Shown here piece by piece: positions 1-9,889 of a stretch of 64,000 nucleotides of DNA; within the stretch, counting starts at the first letter, position 1, and each line of letters starts with the position of its first letter. The notes below the pieces were generated by a model. It saw nothing but the letters and a program-made list of their open reading frames with translations. It searched no databases and was not told the DNA's origin. The translations under genes were made by a program, and so were the position numbers. This DNA comes from Pomphorhynchus laevis (taxonomy: Eukaryota; Acanthocephala; Palaeacanthocephala; Echinorhynchida; Pomphorhynchidae): NCBI GenBank assembly GCA_012934845.2, contig WNNJ02001026.1:1-64000 (forward strand), written 5' to 3'.

Positions 1-123
1 GAGTATATCAAAACATTTGTTTTGACATACTCGTGCCATACATATGTTTTGACATACTCGTGCCATACATATGTTTTGATATACTCGTGTCAAAACATAC
101 TCATATGTTTTGACATACTCGTG
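1..123. repeat. 27-bp tandem repeat
   Basis: Three near-perfect tandem units begin at about 18, 45 and 72 (core TGTTTTGACATACTCGTGCC). A fourth, rearranged unit follows near 106, and part of the unit is inverted near 100. The array reaches the window edge, so its true length is unknown. No coding potential is seen. Confidence 0.9.
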
Positions 124-425
124 GCGTCTGGCGGTCGTCCTCTGCATCCAGCAGTGAAAGGGACCCAGCATTGCTGAGTCAAAACAAGACAAAACGGTAC
201 TAGTTATCGTTTTGTCGTTTCTTCCGTGGCTGCCACACTTAAAAAAACACGTGAATTTCCTTTTCTGAAACGTTGTCGTTATCTAACTAGCACATCTTGA
301 ATATCGAAGTATCATTTCAAACTTTAAAATCTTGATACCAGAAAATCGTTTGTGAATCCATAGCATTTATGATAAGCATCGAAAAAACATTAAATGAAAT
401 TGAACACTTTTACTGTTACATTTGA
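124..425. other. unassigned AT-rich spacer
   Basis: Nothing recognisable lies between the 27-bp array and the Penelope-like fragment. No reading frame of note is seen on either strand. Confidence 0.5.
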
Positions 426-780
426 TTACATATTATTCATATTCATTAGTATATCATAACCTCTTTCATTAGTATATCTAAATATAGCTTTTTTGCATAT
501 GAAGACAAAGTTATTACTAGCTTTATCAATAGTTGTTATTATATAGTTATCCTTTAATTTAGTAAGTTCTTTATACATATCTTTATTAATTTGATCTTTC
601 CTTTTATAATTGTTTGTTATTTTCATTTTATTTTTAATTTTATCAAATATATTTTTAAATGTTAATCTTTGATTTATTTAAGCTTTTACTATATTCCAAT
701 ATAATATAGGTATTTAGTTTTTGGTATAGTTTTATTATCTGATTCAACATTTATACCCTTTTTATCATATAAATTGTATA
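426..780 (-). mobile_element. Penelope-like element RT fragment (permuted-type family)
   Basis: The minus strand encodes a 66-codon piece with KITNNYKRKDQINKDMYKEL and then TTIDKASNNFVFICKK. It matches, nearly residue for residue, the start of the RT finger region of the larger element at 40.7 kb. Upstream DNA at 690-740 also matches that element (an AATAAAACTATACC-type block). The TIDKASNNFVF stretch is the family version of the 'xTDKG' RT segment of Penelope-like elements. Only a short RT piece remains, with no endonuclease attached. Confidence 0.7.
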
Positions 781-1021
781 ACATCTTATATAATTATTTA
801 TTATTTATTTTTATTTTTAATTTATAAATAGTATAAAATACATAAACTCAGCTGATCTGATTTGTCTATTAAACGCATTGTAATTTTTAACCAGTACGTC
901 TATTGACTGAAGGATCGTAAAATTTTAAATTTGTAAATTATGCAAAATTTGAACATTAAATATTAGATTATCAAAATTGAAATGGCAAGACGCCCCGCAT
1001 GAGGTAGAAAATTTATTGAAT

Positions 1022-1050
1022 TTTCGATTCCAGTTTGGAATCATCATCAG
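1022..1050 (-). ncRNA. hammerhead ribozyme-like core (degenerate)
   Basis: On the minus strand CTGATGA (from 1050-1044) is followed by one extra U, a 7-bp stem with a 3-nt loop (1042-1026), and then GAAA (1025-1022). This matches a hammerhead core plus stem II. Penelope-like elements are known to carry hammerhead ribozymes in their terminal repeats, and this lies in such a remnant. Stems I and III are not convincing by eye. Confidence 0.35.
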
Positions 1051-1181
1051 AAATCTGAAACAAGTAAAATGTTAAGGATATAAAAAGAAAGCACGTAAAA
1101 ACAAAAATGCACATTAGGTAGGTCCTCACGTTGTGCTGCCAGGTCTACGCATGTGTTAGCAAACTTTACAAAGAACGATGC

Positions 1182-1613
1182 TCAATCAAGATTTAGAATT
1201 AAACGGTAGCCATCATTCTCATTTAAGCCCGGCTTCAATTCTTCAATCCAGAGTGACTCGCATATTCGCCTTTCAAATTTTCTTTGGACAGAATAGATAA
1301 CTTCAACATTATCAAAATCAATATTGTGTCCTGTACTTAAGGCATGCTGAGCCACAGCTGAGTGGGCAGTAGTGCGTAGGGCTGAGCGATGGTCTTTTAC
1401 TCTGGTTTTTAAAAACGTACCTGTTTGTCCTGTATAAAAGAGAACGCAATCAAGGCAGTTTATCCGATAAATTATTCCTTTTATCTCATTGGTCCTTTTT
1501 ACACTAGTCGTCATTCTAATTGATTTATAAGTTCGTTCATTGTAGATAAGGCTAATGGGCAAATTATACGCCATTATAAACTTTCTCACTCTATTTTTAA
1601 CGAGCATTGACAC
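1182..1613 (-). CDS. GIY-YIG endonuclease domain of a Penelope-like element (partial)
   Basis: This 143-codon frame is the C-terminal endonuclease part of a Penelope-like ORF. Its start methionine is only the first ATG after a stop and is unlikely to be a real start. GIY corresponds to GIIY, YIG to YTG, and the CxxC pair is CLDC. The catalytic Arg lies in KTRVKDHR and the acidic residue in CESLWIEELKPGLN. In this family the nuclease nicks target DNA for reverse transcription. The rest of the polyprotein is missing or decayed. Confidence 0.7.
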   Translation of the reverse strand: MSMLVKNRVRKFIMAYNLPISLIYNERTYKSIRMTTSVKRTNEIKGIIYRINCLDCVLFYTGQTGTFLKTRVKDHRSALRTTAHSAVAQHALSTGHNIDFDNVEVIYSVQRKFERRICESLWIEELKPGLNENDGYRLILNLD

Positions 1614-1852
1614 CTATCCACACTCGGGTAGTGTCAAAAAATGGGATAACTTATCAGGACCAACGACAGGAATTAAAACATTACTATCAACAACCTTTGT
1701 TAATATATCAAAAAGCATACTTTTAGGATATCCCAAATCCTTAAAAATACAAATTAGTCGATGAAATTCTTAATTGCGTTTATCCAGAGTGCTATACAGT
1801 CTAAAGGCTCTGAGGCAGAATCCCTTAAAGATTCCTAATTTTGTACAAAATT

Positions 1853-1883
1853 GAGGTAGAAAATTCAATAAATTTTCTACCTC
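1853..1883. repeat. perfect hairpin, 13-bp arms
   Basis: The arms GAGGTAGAAAATT and AATTTTCTACCTC are separated by a 5-nt loop. The hairpin sits at the outer inverted repeat of the Penelope-like fragment. Confidence 0.85.
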
Positions 1884-1925
1884 ATGGGGGCGTCTTGCCA
1901 TTTCAATTTTGATAATTTAACATTG

Positions 1926-2589
1926 ACCCCGAGCACCCGTTTCAATGATTAAATATTAGCTTTGATTTTTGTATCTTGAGATTCTTAGACGGTGCTTTGA
2001 ATATAGAATTTTGATTTTTAATCAGTTTAACTTGAAAACGTCTTGAAAATTAAATATTTCAACCATCAATATTGGTTATCATCAGGAAATATAAAATTCA
2101 GCATCAAGCTTGAAAACTAGCCATTGGAAACTTACACAAGCTAAGCGTGCATACCGATGATTGTTTAGTGTAAGTTGGCAATCAACGGTACGCTTCCGAT
2201 TCTTTTCAGTTTTATTGTATTTCAATTGTATTAATCTCAGACTCGGAAAACTGTATATTTATAACTTATATTTAACTAAAGTACAATTCCAATAAATTCT
2301 TAATTTATAAAAATGAATGGTAATAAATTGAGATTTTTCTGATACTGATTAATCAACTAATCAGAATTATTTTAAATTTACAAGTTTAAATGGCTGTAAC
2401 TCAATGACTTACTGCTAATTTATTAATTTATTAATGGTAGAATATTAAATTATAAAATAATGTATTGAAAATATCCATTTAGGATATCCATTTATAAAAT
2501 ATCCATTTATCCACTCAGGTTTTTCAAGATAAAACTCAATGCGGTTAATTTATACAAGGATCAATAACATTATCACAAATGGTAGCAAA
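1926..2589. other. spacer with a second hammerhead-like motif
   Basis: No coding frame is seen. On the minus strand 2085-2057 reads CTGATGA, one U, a 5-bp stem (AACCA/TGGTT), then GAAA. This is the same layout as the motif at 1022-1050, so the DNA here may be another Penelope-like terminal piece. The rest is AT-rich. Confidence 0.35.
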
Positions 2590-3335
2590 GTCTAACATGC
2601 AAGCACCTCGTCTTATACGAGACATTTACTAGAGTTTACTATGATGCCAGTAGATGTACTTCATCTAATAACTATATTTAGATCATGTTGCAAGAGGCTG
2701 TGATCATCATACGAGCTGATATCATAACATATTTTCAAGTCATATGGACATTCCAGAGCTCATTTATAAATGAACTTGCGTAAGAGCTCATTAATAAATT
2801 AGCATCGTAGAGCTTATTTAGAAATTTGTTAAAAAACAACGGATTAAGTATTGTACCATACAGTAAATATGACAAATATTAAGAGATGTATACATCGATT
2901 CGCTTAATCTAATAAAAAATTCGATTAGTAAGAAATTAACCAATCCACCTATGGATACACGGATCTACAATATGGTTAGATAGTTTTTTAAAGTAAGTTA
3001 CAATGAGGAACTCGATGAAACTCGCGGCTGAAATCAATGAAGATAATATCTACAGCTTTTAAATGAGCTACAGCATCACACCACGCATCGCATGCAGCTT
3101 AAAGAATAATAAGACAATATCATTAGCGTTGAAACCATATTGACTGTTCTCCAATATTAGATGAAAGTGTTTGGATACCTGATCAGAGATTGGCATTTCC
3201 ATTACCTTGATTACGTAACTAGTGAGACCGATAAGATGGTATTTTAAAATATTTTGAAGACAGGAACACAAGCCACTGTTCTGTAAATTATTTGCATGTA
3301 TTGTTCCAGTCAAGAGAGGAAATATCACGGTCAAT
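2590..3335 (-). mobile_element. degraded CR1-like LINE reverse transcriptase
   Basis: Successive RT blocks can be read on the minus strand with stops between them. These are IGLTSYVIKVMEMPISDQVS (3240-3180), SQYGFNAN (about 3145), VDIIFIDFSREFHRVPHCNL (3055-2995), CIHRWIG and FLTNR, then a decayed VPQGSVLGP block. A DLKI plus LLQHDLNIVI and VNSSKCLV tail ends near 2600. The order is colinear with CR1/Jockey RTs. It is an old, non-functional copy, 5'- and 3'-truncated. Confidence 0.65.
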
Positions 3336-3614
3336 AAATAGGTTTAATATTACACTTTGAGGATAACTTAACTATGAAGCTAGATTCTTAAGCATAAAGT
3401 AAGATATACGTTATGGGCTGACAGGTGCGGCAACTTACATAAGATTTTCCTAATTCATAGTAAGTCAACGCGGATATTTGAAAAGCTACATGATAAGTGA
3501 TCAACTCAAGACGAAATATTATGAACTATCACGATGGATGTTATGCTCATACGGTAGTATCACAAAATACAAAAAATCACAAAAGAAAAAAAAACAGAGA
3601 AACTTAAACATGAG

Positions 3615-3915
3615 GGTTGAGATTCACTGTACCTTCTTCATAAATATTAGTTTTGACTTGATCCTCACTATTTCCATAGGAAGGTTATTCCATTCCTTGG
3701 CAACTCTGTCCATCATGCTGTTGAGCCCTTTCAACCGCCTTCAAACCCGATTAATAGTGAATTCGTGTCCTCGCGTACGAGCTTCCGTCTGCAAAGGGAA
3801 CATAAAATGAATTAAACCTGTAGGATTATTAACATCCTGCCATGTGACAACAAGATCCTCCACAATTCGTTTAAGAGACATGTGTTTCATATTTAAGAGC
3901 GATAAGCGTGTCTCT
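3615..3915 (-). mobile_element. LINE ORF2 C-terminal fragment
   Basis: The minus strand reads MSLKRIVEDLVVTWQ, then EARTRGHEFTIN and MMDRVAKEWNNLPMEIV. This is the usual C-terminus of CR1/Jockey-type ORF2 proteins (the 'TRGH...R...WNxLP' region). One stop interrupts the frame. It lies upstream (minus sense) of the RT piece at 2590-3335, so the two are separate insertions or were rearranged. Confidence 0.6.
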
Positions 3916-3919
3916 CATA

Positions 3920-4085
3920 TTTAAGAGACATGGTATGGGAGGTCCCGTATGGGACATCTTCTACCATGAGGTGTGGAACCCTACCACGGGACCTCCCCTA
4001 TGATAGGGGATCATGGAGTTCCCCTACCACGGGACCTCCATGGTGAGGTCGTGTACAGGTCCTCTTTATGGTAGGGGAGGTCCCT
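3920..4085. repeat. locally GC-rich block with CCTACCACGGGACCTCC repeats
   Basis: This patch repeats variants of 'CCCTACCACGGGACCTCC' and its reverse complement (GGAGGTCCCGTATGGGAC). Base composition is quite unlike the AT-rich flanks. No coding frame or known element end is recognised. Confidence 0.7.
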
Positions 4086-4683
4086 ATATGAATTGAAAGT
4101 TAACTCTATTTCAAACAAAATAATTTGCAAAATGCGTAGTCATGGTTTATATGTCGATGACATTACCATTTACGTGTAGACATTTTGGTTCAAATCAAAA
4201 TGTATTTTGCTTTCTTATGTAGCCCAAAATAGTTTAGTAGATCTATTAACTAAAGTGATAATTTTATCGATATATTGGTATCGCTTATAAACTTTTATAC
4301 GAATGCAGTTCTTGAGTTTTTTATATTTGGAGAAGTAACGTGAGTCAATAATACTTTGTTTCCATTGACGATTCTTTATCCTGATATGATCGACATGCTA
4401 GATATCAAACAAAGCAGGCCGTCAATTAATGAAACCAACACGAGTTTTTAGTATCAAACATGCCCGAAATGTACAACAGAAACGATTTGATATGACCCCA
4501 CAATGATTCAACATATTTATAACATAAGAGTACAACTTAAAGTCAAGCAATGCAATTAATTAAATTGTCGATTGAAACCGTATTCCAGTGCGGTTTAGAA
4601 GTGGAAAAGTTAATAAAGAATTATCTTTATTAAGAACTAATAAAGAACTATCTTTATCTTAATAAAGAACTATCTTTATTTAT
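4086..4683. other. unassigned AT-rich DNA
   Basis: Only short repeats such as 'AATAAAGAACTATCTTTATT' (4650-4680) are seen. No gene is supported. Confidence 0.5.
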
Positions 4684-4860
4684 AAGCTGGATCAAAATAA
4701 AGGAGAAAAATTTATATGATATTTCGCTAACCTGTGCTAACATCTTCTAAAATTACGGTAATTTTCTGATTTCGGTAAAATTAAGTTAATTTTCTGAAGA
4801 TCTTAACAGAGTTTAGCGAAATATCAAATAAAATTTTCCTGTTTTATTTTGATCCAGCTC
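4684..4860. mobile_element. foldback MITE-like element, copy 1
   Basis: The ends are inverted: AGCTGGATCAAAATAAA at the left and TTTATTTTGATCCAGCT at the right. Inside them lie inverted blocks around ATTTCGCTAA and TTAGCGAAATATC. It has no coding capacity, so it would be a non-autonomous DNA element. Related copies lie at 5226-5370 and 16725-16845. Confidence 0.65.
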
Positions 4861-5225
4861 CAATAATTATTTATCAATAATGGACCATTATCAACTATGG
4901 AAAAGTTTATGTTATCTATAAAATGACGATTGGTCTGAGGCACCGATGGACGGGTTATAAATATATTTTTCAAATAAAACTTACATTTTTTCACATAAAC
5001 TTCAATTAATTCAAATTTATCATATATTAATATTTATTTGACGATTGAATTTTTGTTAGATATAAGTTGTATTTATTATAAAATATAATTTCGCTTTCGA
5101 AATATAATATTTCACTAACATATCAGAAATTATTTCTGATTTCAAATTAAATCATCGTCGGTACGGAAATGTTTTACCTTCAATTTGAAAACTACCAATA
5201 TTTAAATTAATTATTATCAAACTAA

Positions 5226-5370
5226 AGAATTATTGGAGCTGGATCAAAGGAAGAAGAAAAATTTTATTTGATATTTCGCAAACCTCTGTTAGAATCTTCA
5301 GAAAATTACTGAAGTGATTTTCTGAAAATGCTAACAGAGTTGAGCGAAATATCAAATAAAATTTTCACGA
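5226..5370. mobile_element. foldback MITE-like element, copy 2 (partial)
   Basis: It begins GGAGCTGGATCAAAGG and has the same inner inverted pair, ATTTTATTTGATATTTCGC with GCGAAATATCAAATAAAAT. The right-hand end resembling TTTGATCCAGCTCC is missing. It is related to the 4684 copy. Confidence 0.65.
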
Positions 5371-5534
5371 ATATATCACTAATATTTCACTAATATACCA
5401 CTTTTTTAATAATTAACATTTCCTTTATATCAGCTAATTCTTAATTTGTATAAAATGTATTAAAATCATATTTATATTTTAAAAATGTATTCCCTTTGTG
5501 TGTTATTTAATTACTTTAAGTATTTTATTCATAA

Positions 5535-5648
5535 GAACTTAAATTGGATTTAAGTCCATTTAAAAACACTACATATGAACCTATGTTTTATTAGATTGTT
5601 TTGTAATTTTGGATTCCAATATAATGTAGGTATAGTTTTATTTTTTGA
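5535..5648 (-). mobile_element. Penelope-like element RT fragment (permuted-type family)
   Basis: The minus strand reads NKTIPTLYWNPKLQ, then KHRFICSVFK. This matches the 'TIRILYWNSK...IKPRFICSAFK' stretch of the element at 41.3 kb. It is the conserved RT region upstream of the catalytic blocks. Only about 110 bp remain. Confidence 0.55.
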
Positions 5649-5990
5649 TGATAAGGATCCATACAAAAGCTACATACTAAATTCTTATACTAAGATACAT
5701 ACTAAGGCTCGATAATTATGCTCTATACTGAAGCTCGATACTAAGACTCGATCTAAGCCACAATAGTGAGCCTTGATACTAAGGGTTATACTAAACTCGA
5801 TTATAAGATCGATACTAAATCTCACAACTTAGGCTTTATACTAAGCCTCGATACTAAAGCTTGATACTAAGGCTCGATAATAAGGTCCCATACTAAAGGC
5901 CATTACTAAAGTTCGTTAATAAGGATCGATACTAAGGATCGATACTAAGGCTCAATGATAAAGTTTGTTACTAAGGCCTGAGTATAATAT
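5645..5990. repeat. minisatellite of ~13-14-bp units (CTCGATACTAAGG)
   Basis: Imperfect tandem units of the type 'CTCGATACTAAGG' run through this span with frequent drift (GATCGATACTAAGG, CTTGATACTAAGG). The unit is not a multiple of three, and stops are abundant in all frames. Confidence 0.85.
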
Positions 5991-6279
5991 AAGGCACTGA
6001 GAATAACTAGTTGTATATTTTAAATTTCATCGCGCGATTTTTGAAAAGTCATGTAAGTTTGAATTCGTGTAGAGTTTTATTTTCTGATTCTATCAAATAT
6101 AAAAAAAATAATTATCAAATTTTGGTAATTATTAAATTATTTAATTATTAAATAATTAAATTTTGGATATAATCTTTATAAATTTAGAATATAAATCGAA
6201 TATAATAAAATATTATAATTCTAGAATATTTTATATGTTATTTTATATGTTATTTTATATATATTATGTTAATATTAAT

Positions 6280-7225
6280 ATCGGTGATTTGTCTTCGATT
6301 TCTCATAAATTTAACTTCCATGTTATGCAATATGCTGATGACATTCTCATCTATGCCCATGCATCTGTTTATCGTATTCACGATCTTAGTGTTTCTGCTT
6401 CCGACTGTCTTGTCTCAATTTCCAATCATCTTTCTTCCCTTCGCCTTTCTCTGAATCCTGATAAATCCAAAATTATGTGGATCCTACCTCGACGCCTCGG
6501 CTTCGAACCTCCCTCCGTATCATTAAATTCTACAATTCTTCCTATCGTTGATAATCTTGTTTTCCTAGGCTTCCATTTCGACAACCGACTTTCACTTAAA
6601 CCTTTCGTTAGAGATAAAGTACGCTCATCTACCTTGATAATCCACAACCTCCGTCAAGTTCGTAGATTGATCGATTTCCCTTCTTGTATGACTCATATCT
6701 TCTCTCCTTGTTTCTAGACTCGATTATTGTCTTAGTCTATTTTCCAATTCACCTAAATCCACTCTTCTTCCCCTACAACGCATCGTCAACGCAGCCGTCT
6801 GAATTCTCCTCTGTCATCGTTTGGATCATAAATCCCATCATATTGTTTCTCTCGATTTGCTTATCATTTATTGTCGTGTTCAAATTCGTCTTCTCATTGT
6901 TTTCCGTCTTGTAACTCTTCCTACTCCATTTATTAACCTTCTTTTTCTCGACAATTCTCGTCCTGTTTACTGTTCCTTGCGTTCCCGTAATTCCCTTCTT
7001 TTACATGTCCCAAACTACTCTACGTATATTGTCTTCTGCTTCTTATTCGTGATTGCTCATCTCTCGTGGAATAATCTGCCCATTCATATAAGCTAATCAA
7101 TCTCAATGCCGTGTTTCAAACGCCAAATCCGATTTAAGAAATTTGTCTATTTGACTTTTGTTGTTGTTTGTTAGATAGTGGACTTGTAAACCTGCAGCTG
7201 GCACGCATTTGCCACTTCAAACCGC
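6280..7225 (+). mobile_element. LINE family 2, RT-to-3' end fragment
   Basis: The frame at 6290-6717 reads FNFHVMQYADDILIYAHA, then LSLNPDKSKIMWILP, VDNLVFLGFHFD and KPFVRDKV. YADD is the RT catalytic box. A frameshift near 6700 is followed by LDYCLSLFSN, LLPLQRIVNAAV and a tail with SRNSLLLHVPNYS. The 3' end near 7180-7220 keeps the family signature GGCACGCATTTGCCAC. The copy is 5'-truncated and inactive. Confidence 0.75.
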
Positions 7226-7590
7226 CAACAGATAAATAATGACACGCATCGGGAATTTTGGGATAATCCACAGACTCGAATTTTCAACAATATAGATGAT
7301 TGTTTGTTGCTATACAAAAGGAAGTGGCAGGTTTTTATTCGAAGTACTCATCGAAGATTGTTGCGGTTTTGTCAGAATCCATTGTCAATTATATCTAGTT
7401 AGTCATTGAAATTCGCCATAATATCTGCTCTTCGTTCATTAATGGTCTCGATAGAAAGCAAAACAGCTTCGATACACCCCGAATTCTACAACTATCTAGT
7501 CTTTTGGAAAAAATCCGTTGTCTTCATATCGTTCACTTGTCTGTAGGGTATCATTATACGGTTCCCACGTAAACGGATCGATTAATTGCA
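7226..7590. other. unassigned spacer between LINE end and duplicated segment
   Basis: No recognisable gene is seen. The sequence is less AT-rich than most spacers but is broken by stops in all frames. Confidence 0.45.
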
Positions 7591-7945
7591 TATGCATCTA
7601 CTATCATTAATACTACGTCTCACTCATACACGTGTTATGCATCTACTATCATTAATACTACGTCTCACTCATACACGTGTTTTGATGTCCCCATCGAAAC
7701 ACCTAAACCTCAACCAAATCAAGCGAATAAAGAAACTTCAACCACAAATCCAAATTTTATACGCGCGCCATCACCTCTCGCTTCAAATCGCCAACAGATA
7801 GATAAATAAAGAAAATAAAGAAATAAAGATAAATAAATAAAGAAAAACATATAAATAAAGAAACAATAAATAAAGAAAAACATTATACCACAACACATTC
7901 TATTCCTATTACTATTTTTTAGATTCCATAATAAAATGTACAATA
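7591..7945. repeat. segmental repeat, copy 1 (with 45-bp tandem duplication)
   Basis: Two identical 45-bp units lie at 7591-7635 and 7636-7680. They are followed by a segment (TTTGATGTCCCCATCGAAAC...) ending in a GATAAATAAAGAAA-rich tail. The same segment recurs at 8450-8740, with a shorter part at 7930-8075. The 'CGCTTCAAACCGCCAACAGA' piece also occurs after the LINE end at 7215, which suggests a retroelement 3' tail. Confidence 0.8.
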
Positions 7946-8118
7946 CTTCTAATCTTAATTTTATACGCGCACAATCGAATCTCGCTTCATACCGCCAACA
8001 GATAGCGGCTATACAAATATAAAGAAACATTATGTCACAGCACATATTTCTATCACTATTTCTTTCGTAGATTCCATAATCAAATGTTATTGTGTAAACA
8101 GACTGCATTGTAAATTAG

Positions 8119-8352
8119 CAGAAAAATCGAAACGAGTCCAATATTTATTTTGTTTTAAAATTTTAAACCACTACTTCGGCCATCATCCGGAAACAGTGTT
8201 TTCCATGTGATGATCACAGTAGGAAAACAATGTTTTCCTACTGTTCTCCTACATTGTATTCATCCAGAAAACAATGTTTTCCTGATGATGGCCGAAGTAG
8301 TGCTTTAAAATTTGAAAACAAAATAAATACTGGACTCTTCTCTGTTTTTCTG
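8119..8352. repeat. head-to-head inverted repeat with ~85-bp arms
   Basis: The left arm (8119-8209) holds a reversed form of the right arm (8265-8352). Both contain TGATGGCCGAAGTAGTG, TTTAAAAC-type blocks, AAAACAAAATAAATA and GGACTC. Between them is GGAAAACAATGTTTTCC, itself palindromic. The CTGATGATGGCCGAA motif resembles Penelope terminal-repeat sequence. Confidence 0.75.
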
Positions 8353-8449
8353 CTAATCAATGTACAATACCGTATTCTATTCATTACGGTTCTCACGTAA
8401 AATTCCGTAGAATTCACATACCCTGCCATGATGGATCGATTGATTGCAT

Positions 8450-8740
8450 ATGCATCTACTATCATTAATACTACATCTCACTCATACACGTGTTTTGATG
8501 TCCCCATCGAAACACCTAAACCTCAACCAAATCAAGCGAAAAAAGAAACTTCAACCACAAATCCAGATTTTATACGCGCGCCATAGCCTCTCGCTTCAAA
8601 CCGCCAACAGATAGATAAATAAAGAAAATAAAGAAATAAAGATAAATAAAAACATATAAATAAAGAAAAACATTATGCCACAACACATTCTGTTCTTATT
8701 ACTATTTTTTGTAGATTCCATAATAAAATGTACAATACCG
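8450..8740. repeat. segmental repeat, copy 2
   Basis: This is a direct copy of 7636-7945 with few differences. It starts with the TGCATCTACTATCATTAATA unit and ends with TTCCATAATAAAATGTACAA. It carries one rather than two 45-bp units. Confidence 0.8.
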
Positions 8741-9889
8741 TGTTCTACGCATTTTTGGTTACTCTGTAGTTACTATTAATTTTGGCCAAAACCGAAAGTA
8801 AAATCATTTGCATTAATGGTGTAGTATTTTATACTAACGAGTATTCAACTTAAATCTACTATAGGGATTAATAAGTTTTTTATTGTATAAATTAGTTCTT
8901 TGGACAATTTTTTTTATATTTACATTAGGATCTTTAAAACTAAAAAACAAATTCATATTGCTAATCGCTTATTAAATTCGTATTTATAATTCTAATCATT
9001 TATTCATATTTTTTATTTTTCAATACATCCTTATTTTCTTGTTTTATTTTCTTATTATCGTCAACTTTCTTGATAAAAATTCTTTCTCTTAATATTCGTG
9101 CTCAGATTAGCCTCAACTCAAGACAAACAGTTTGTATGTAGCTTTTATCGTAAGAATTAAAAAAAATAATTTTTCAAGTTTGAAGAAGGATTAATAAAAC
9201 AATTTAATCAGCTATTTCACCAAAAATCAATTTCAGTGATTAAATTGGAGGAAAGTTTAAATTTACCACGAATGTAATCTTACGAAATTGACCGTAATGA
9301 CGAAGTGGTAACAAACTTTCAAGGACCGACTATCTTATTATGTAAAGAATTAACCACTAAATTCTAAGTTTTGACATTGTAATTAAATGAATTTCTTACA
9401 ACCATAATTACCGATTACAATACCTTATCATGCTTGTTTAATGAGCGGAACGTCGTCAATGGACGTCGAAGCTCTGCAATTATGAATGTCTTTGCTAGAG
9501 ATTCTGCAAGCTCTTATAAAATATCTACGAAAAATCCCGATTTTCACCTTTATCAGAATATACATGTTTTATCCTACAGTACATGTTTTAGCTATTTGGA
9601 TTTCCTACATGCCCTTATTATCATGAGATTACTCGTTCATACCTCACAATCAAGGAGTGGTAGAAAGTGAGTCTGAACATGTAGCTGATAATTTTGCCAG
9701 GACACGATTAAACGTATTCCCAAAGTAATTGTACGCAAAACACAATTTGTTCAAAATTGCTTTGGGACAAAACATTTAAGAGCAAATAATGTTTTGTTTG
9801 GTAATCATGCAGCATCATCTAGCAACTTGTAAAATATAAAAGTAAATGCTTTGCTCCTCGAAAATTTCAAATTAAATAGATCAGAATCA
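8741..9889. other. unassigned AT-rich DNA
   Basis: No gene is supported. A 78-codon open stretch at 9434-9670 has no recognisable motif. Confidence 0.5.

Larger units (their letters stand above)
963..1925 (-). mobile_element. canonical Penelope-like element, 3' fragment with GIY-YIG endonuclease
   Basis: The minus strand carries the end of a Penelope-like ORF. The 1182-1613 frame reads GIIYRINCLDCVLFYTGQTG, then KTRVKDHR, HALSTGHNIDF and SLWIEELKPGLNENDG. This is a GIY-YIG nuclease with the CxxC pair between GIY and YIG, a catalytic Arg, and the terminal E-x(n)-P-x-LN region. Upstream, the same strand resembles the RT-endonuclease linker out to about 1800, interrupted by a stop near 1613. 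Inverted copies of about 65 bp flank the fragment at 963-1025 and 1854-1925. Here the endonuclease is C-terminal, as in classical Penelope. The fragment is 5'-truncated. Confidence 0.75.

Noticed and set aside
3478-3810. 110-codon plus-strand ORF
   Set aside because: Most of it is the antisense of a LINE C-terminal fragment (EARTRGHEF, WNNLPMEIV on the minus strand).
6426-6647. Minus-strand ORF rich in Arg
   Set aside because: Shadow of the family-2 RT on the plus strand.
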